Shown here one piece after another: positions 13,360-16,922 of a stretch of 16,922 nucleotides of DNA. The notes beneath the pieces were generated by a model, which did not search any database, had not been told where the DNA came from, and worked only from the letters and a program-made list of their open reading frames with translations. The translations under genes were made by a program, and so were the position numbers. Origin of the DNA: Methanobacteriota archaeon (GTDB lineage: Archaea > Halobacteriota > Syntropharchaeia > DAOWMC01); the NCBI GenBank assembly GCA_030643285.1, contig DAOWMC010000002.1, positions 1-16,922 of the forward strand. Direction: 5' to 3'. Each line of letters starts with the position of its first letter. Positions within the stretch are counted from its first letter, which is position 1.

Positions 13360-14352
13360 ATGTTTGATGAATCCAGATGTGATCTGTGTGGCGAATGCCT
13401 TGTGAAATGCCAGTACGTAGATTACAGCCATAAAACAGCCATAAATGAGATCAAAGCCCTGATCGAAGGAAAAGATGCCGAGGTTCTAATTGAATGTATC
13501 ACCTGTGTTGCCTGTAATGAGTATTGTGGCAAAGGCGCAGGTCCCTTTGACCTTATCAACCTGAGGCAAGAGGAGACCGGAGCCTCCTTTACGACAGACT
13601 CTGCTATCCGATTTATGGACATGGGAAAAATGTTACCTGCAAAGATTGTCAAGGGCGATCCGGATAAACCGGTTATGTCTGTCTGCTCGGTTGGAGACCT
13701 TATCCCACACCTCTTTGAAGGAAGATTGTTTGAAGGGATGACTATTTTAAAGGGAAAAGACTACTTTTGCCACCTGGGTTATATCCATACCGGAATGGAA
13801 AGCACGCTTAGAAAGAACATTGAGCGTGTGGTGAATAACCTTACCAAAATATCAACTGACAAAATCATTTTTTTCCATGATGACTGTTATTCCGCATTCA
13901 CAAAAAAAGCGATGGAATATGAAATAGATGTCCCTTTCAAGCCGATACACATAATCGAATACCTCAGAGATTTTATACGAGACCATCAGGATGAGATTGA
14001 GAAACTAAATATGAAAATAGCATATCAGAGACCCTGTGCTTCACGTTACACGCCTCAAAAAGATCTTATACTCGATGAGCTTTTTGAGCTTATAGGCGTT
14101 GAAAGGGTAAAGCGAAAATACGATGGGATTGACGCCCTATGTTGTGGGGCACCAATCGCTTATGTGGATAAGGAAAGGGTTTTTAAGATACAGGAAAAAA
14201 ATATAAAAGACGCAAAGGATGCAGGAGCCGAGGCCATTATATTCGCCTGCCCGTTATGTGCGATGAACTTGAGAGATAAGGCAAAGGGATCGGGGCTTGA
14301 TCATTATATGATAACCGAGCTCTGTCGCCTGGTTCTGGGGGAAAAGATATAA
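13360..14352 (+). CDS. HdrD-like CCG/4Fe-4S redox protein
   Basis: A 330-residue electron-transfer protein related to the HdrD/GlpC/GlcF group. The N-terminal ferredoxin-like region has two Cys motifs: C7, C10, C13, C17 (CDLCGECLVKC) and C46, C49, C52, C56 (CITCVACNEYC), enough for two [4Fe-4S] clusters. Two CCG-type halves follow. The second is complete (C226 in QRPCASRY, C261-C262 in LCCGAP, C297 and C300 in CPLC), matching the non-cubane cluster site of heterodisulfide reductase. The first is reduced: C137 in YFCHLG and C176 in HDDCYSAF, with no CCG pair. The partner and substrate are unknown. It converges on an HdrD-like/GlcD-like pair 25 bases away, so the three may form one redox system. 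It may be a stand-alone oxidoreductase subunit with a flavoprotein partner encoded elsewhere. Confidence 0.85.
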   Translation: MFDESRCDLCGECLVKCQYVDYSHKTAINEIKALIEGKDAEVLIECITCVACNEYCGKGAGPFDLINLRQEETGASFTTDSAIRFMDMGKMLPAKIVKGDPDKPVMSVCSVGDLIPHLFEGRLFEGMTILKGKDYFCHLGYIHTGMESTLRKNIERVVNNLTKISTDKIIFFHDDCYSAFTKKAMEYEIDVPFKPIHIIEYLRDFIRDHQDEIEKLNMKIAYQRPCASRYTPQKDLILDELFELIGVERVKRKYDGIDALCCGAPIAYVDKERVFKIQEKNIKDAKDAGAEAIIFACPLCAMNLRDKAKGSGLDHYMITELCRLVLGEKI

Positions 14353-14355
14353 AGG

Positions 14356-14382
14356 TATCTTAAATATCTTAAATATCCTAAA
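14356..14382. repeat. three tandem 9-bp repeats between convergent redox genes
   Basis: TATCTTAAA occurs twice (14356-14364 and 14365-14373) and is followed by TATCCTAAA (14374-14382). The array fills the gap between the two HdrD-like genes and covers the stop codon of the minus-strand one. No hairpin or long T-run is present. It may be a slippage product or part of a bidirectional 3' end. Confidence 0.6.
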
Positions 14383-15541
14383 TAGCCTCTTTCACAATCT
14401 CGGAAATGTCTTTAATGACCATTTTATCTTCTAGTCCGCATGCCTTTAGTGCGTCCTCGAGCATCGTCATACAACCGGGGCATGAAACAGCCAGTATTTC
14501 GCATCCGGAATCATATGCTTCTCTGATTCTAACCCTGCTTGGGCCATCGTCCCCACCCAAGAAATCCGTGTAAAAGTTCCCGGCCCCGCCTCCGCAGCAA
14601 ATTGAATTTTCTCTGTTTCTTTTCATCTCCACCAGTTCTACCCCCGGTATGGATTTTAAGATCTTTCTTGGGGGATCGTATATGTTATTTAATCTACCCA
14701 GAAAACATGGATCGTGATATGTAACCTTTGCATCGATCGGATTTGAAAATTTTAGTTTTCCCTTCTTGATAAGGTCTGAAAGAAGCTCTGTGTAATGAAA
14801 CACGTTGTATTTTACACCAAGATCGGGGTAGTATTTCTTTATCGCATTATAAGAGTGTGGAGAGAGCGTAACAATCTTTTTGACATTAAATTCCTCAAAC
14901 TTTTGAATATTTTCTTTGGCCAGTAACTGGAATAAACCGGATTCACCCAACATTTTCACTTCATTTCCATCACAGTTTTCATCGTTTCCGAAAACTCCAA
15001 AGCAGAGCCCACCCTCTAAAAATGTCTCTCCAAGTGTTCTTGCAACTTTTTGACACCTCGTGTCATATGACCCAAGGCATCCGATATATAGGAGGAATTC
15101 ATCATCCGGTTCATAATGTCCTATATTTGTCCCATCCAGCCAATTACCCCTTTTACCTCTCGGCTCGCCCCAGGGATTTCCATGTTTTGTTATGTTTTCA
15201 AGAAAATCTCTAACATTTGGCGGCACCATACTACACTCGACCAGATGCTCCTTTGCCGCCACCATAATATCTGAGATATGATCTGAAAAATCCATCACAC
15301 AATGTTCTACACAGTTATTGCATGCCGAACAAGAGTACAGTATTTCTGAAAGATGCCCGGTCCATTCGATCTCTCTTTGTTTTGCAGCACGTATGAGCCA
15401 GAGCCTTCCACCGGGTGAGTATGTCTCCAGACGATATTTCTGGTATGATGGGCAGTTTAAAAGGGAATAGTCTTTGGGAAATTTACAAAAGCCACATCTA
15501 AAGCATCTGTGTATTATATCATCAAAATCATCAAGGCTCAT
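14378..15541 (-). CDS. HdrD/GlcF-like Fe-S subunit
   Basis: This 387-residue iron-sulfur protein probably takes electrons from the flavoprotein encoded immediately upstream. The N-terminal ferredoxin region has C13, C16, C19, C30 (CFRCGFC, then a distant Cys) and C71, C74, C77, C81 (CSACNNCVEHC). The second CCG domain is intact: C279 in DPCFLGR, C315-C316 in SICCGGGAGN, C354 and C357 in CPGC. The first CCG domain keeps GCLGSYDTRC (154-163) but has ENCDG where CCG is expected (188-192) and SPHSYN where CPHCYN is usual (227-232), so it probably holds no cluster. The start codon follows the flavoprotein's stop codon directly, with GGAGGTGG as SD, a strong sign of a complex. Comparable pairs oxidise glycolate, lactate or glycerol phosphate; the acceptor may be a membrane carrier. 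Confidence 0.88.
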   Translation of the reverse strand: MSLDDFDDIIHRCFRCGFCKFPKDYSLLNCPSYQKYRLETYSPGGRLWLIRAAKQREIEWTGHLSEILYSCSACNNCVEHCVMDFSDHISDIMVAAKEHLVECSMVPPNVRDFLENITKHGNPWGEPRGKRGNWLDGTNIGHYEPDDEFLLYIGCLGSYDTRCQKVARTLGETFLEGGLCFGVFGNDENCDGNEVKMLGESGLFQLLAKENIQKFEEFNVKKIVTLSPHSYNAIKKYYPDLGVKYNVFHYTELLSDLIKKGKLKFSNPIDAKVTYHDPCFLGRLNNIYDPPRKILKSIPGVELVEMKRNRENSICCGGGAGNFYTDFLGGDDGPSRVRIREAYDSGCEILAVSCPGCMTMLEDALKACGLEDKMVIKDISEIVKEAI

Positions 15542-16912
15542 CTATTCCACCTCCAGATTCCCCGGATTCATTATTCCATTCGGGTCAAGGACCTTTCTTA
15601 TCTTTTTAATTAGCAAAAGCGTATTTTTATCCATACTGTCGATAATCTTTTGTTGTCCGTAAACGTCGGCCTTCCATGGAACACCACCCATTTCGATCAC
15701 AGCTTCATTTGTCTTTTGTATTGCCTCTCTTGCCCTTTTAACCTCATCGGGATCTGCCCGATTAAATGGATATGCAAAGCCAAACATCATCGAGTGGGAT
15801 CTTCCAATAACCCTTACCATTGAAGCATAGTGAAGATCGTATTCTGAAGCAATTTTAAGTCCCAATACATGGGCTTTCGGATAGTTTTCAACTGGCATGA
15901 TTGGCCCTACATATTCAAAACCCCCACCACGTCTCATATCAGCAAACTGTGTTATAGGGACAAGGGGCATTCCCAAAATGAGCTTTTTTAATGGCACTAC
16001 CTTTGTAAACTTAAAATCATCTCTCTGATCGTACTTTTTAAATATGTCCAGTATACACTTTCTCTTGAATGCGATTTCATCATCTGAATTTCCGGTTACA
16101 CACAAATAGCCAAATATAAAATCCTGAAACAGAGAAGGATAATACATGGAAGCAATATCTTCTGCTACCTCGAGCTGAGTGATCTCAAACCAGATTTCCG
16201 GGATTAAATCCGGGTTTTTTGTCATGAATGCCAGAAGATCCTTTTTCTTTTCCTTTGGGTAGAGCCGAAAAGATAATTTTGTTACTACTCCCGTTGTGCC
16301 ATACCAGCCTATAAAGAGACCGGCAAGATCAGGTAATGGTGCCCTTGAAAACCATAGAGGGGAAACCGAACAGGACCCAACCTTAACAATCTCACCCGTG
16401 GGAAGCACAACTTCCATACCATTAATCATCTCTGAGTGAAAACCATACCTTTGTGAGAGGTGTCCTGATCCGTGAACCAATGCATTTGCGGTAACACTTG
16501 CTATAGGGGGTGCGTCGGGCATGGAATGTCTAAGTGAAGGGTGATTTTTTTCAAGATATGACTTTAGCTGGCCCTCAGTTACACCAGGCTCTAAAATTAC
16601 GTATCTACATTTTTCGTTCACTTCAATAATCCGATCCATCCTCTTCAGATCCATCACGATTCCGCCCTTGATGGGCATCGTTAACCCTGATGTAGTCACA
16701 CCACCCCCCATTGGAACAATTGGGATTTTGTTTTCGTTTGCTAACTTAACGATATTTTGAACCTGCTCGGTTGTTTTTGGCATCACAACAAAGTCAACCC
16801 TGCGTGGCTCCATTGCACCGAGGTCTCGAGAATAGATATAAATCTCCTCTTTCCGGTTTGAGGCAAAATCTTTTCCAACTATTTCACAAAGAGTATTGTA
16901 TAAATCAGTCAT
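15542..16912 (-). CDS. GlcD-like FAD-linked oxidoreductase
   Basis: This 456-residue flavoprotein of the vanillyl-alcohol-oxidase/PCMH class is expected to oxidise a hydroxy acid or alcohol. The FAD domain spans about 35-220, with VMPKTTEQVQNIVKLAN, the dinucleotide loop PMGGGVTTSG (67-76), LEPGVTEGQLKSYL, SVTANALVHGSGHLSQRYG (139-157) and LFIGWYGTTGVVTKLSFRLYPK (199-220). The C-terminal FAD-oxidase domain ends with the family signature DPNGIMNPGNLE. The segment before LFIGWYGTTG (SPLWFSRAPLPDLAG) recalls the cresol-dehydrogenase branch as much as glycolate or lactate dehydrogenases, so the substrate is not assigned. It is translationally linked to the HdrD-like gene just after it. The start ATG 16912 is 10 bases from the window edge, so its promoter and possible upstream operon genes are not visible. 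Confidence 0.88.
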   Translation of the reverse strand: MTDLYNTLCEIVGKDFASNRKEEIYIYSRDLGAMEPRRVDFVVMPKTTEQVQNIVKLANENKIPIVPMGGGVTTSGLTMPIKGGIVMDLKRMDRIIEVNEKCRYVILEPGVTEGQLKSYLEKNHPSLRHSMPDAPPIASVTANALVHGSGHLSQRYGFHSEMINGMEVVLPTGEIVKVGSCSVSPLWFSRAPLPDLAGLFIGWYGTTGVVTKLSFRLYPKEKKKDLLAFMTKNPDLIPEIWFEITQLEVAEDIASMYYPSLFQDFIFGYLCVTGNSDDEIAFKRKCILDIFKKYDQRDDFKFTKVVPLKKLILGMPLVPITQFADMRRGGGFEYVGPIMPVENYPKAHVLGLKIASEYDLHYASMVRVIGRSHSMMFGFAYPFNRADPDEVKRAREAIQKTNEAVIEMGGVPWKADVYGQQKIIDSMDKNTLLLIKKIRKVLDPNGIMNPGNLEVE

Positions 16913-16922
16913 GTATGATACC

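Overview
The window reads as a chromosomal segment of an AT-rich archaeon, most likely euryarchaeal and uncultured; I cannot name the lineage. The evidence is archaeal-type: an FtsZ of the FtsZ2 class preceded by a small ribbon-helix-helix (RHH) protein, a UbiA/polyprenyl synthase pair, RtcB, a Trm112-like zinc protein, HdrD-like CCG iron-sulfur proteins, and promoters with TATA-like boxes. Some of these boxes are spaced for leaderless or nearly leaderless mRNAs. Many genes also carry Shine-Dalgarno (SD) motifs of the GAGG/GGTG type. No rRNA, tRNA, CRISPR array, transposon or prophage gene was seen.

Layout. 1-432 (+): the tail of an unidentified gene, then a small winged-helix protein. 575-2610 (-): a UbiA-family prenyltransferase and an all-trans polyprenyl diphosphate synthase, which are either an ether-lipid pair or a redox-carrier prenylation pair. 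2763-3710 (+): two unrecognised tandem paralogues sharing a VGP-x-x-GT-x-G-x-TY core and a C-terminal FPWG. 3717-5268 (-): an isocitrate/isopropylmalate-type dehydrogenase overlapping a LeuD/aconitase-like small subunit. 5407-7181 (-): a cell-division operon of RHH regulator, ftsZ2 and a Roadblock/LC7 protein. Its promoter carries four tandem 11-bp repeats just below the TATA box. 7527-8048 (+): a LEA/WHy-domain lipoprotein. 8052-9560 (-): rtcB. 9752-9940 (+): a Trm112-like protein. 9932-13080 (-): a MacB/LolD-type ABC ATPase, an FtsX-type permease and a secreted membrane-anchored CARDB-type protein, in one operon. 13360-14352 (+) and 14378-16912 (-): two CCG/ferredoxin proteins and a GlcD-like flavoprotein, forming an unassigned flavin/Fe-S redox system.

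How the genes work together. The RHH-ftsZ2-Roadblock block looks like a self-regulated division module. The RHH protein is the natural candidate to bind the 11-bp array over its own start site, which would set the level of FtsZ2. The GlcD-like and HdrD-like pair probably oxidises an organic acid and passes electrons through Fe-S clusters, perhaps to a lipid-soluble carrier. The prenyl synthase has small residues where short-chain GGPP synthases have an aromatic stop, so the synthase/UbiA pair could make such a carrier; this is inference.

The least described items are the FPWG paralogue pair, the 11-bp operator array, the degenerate CCG domains of the redox cluster, and the LeuD/dehydrogenase pair of unclear substrate.
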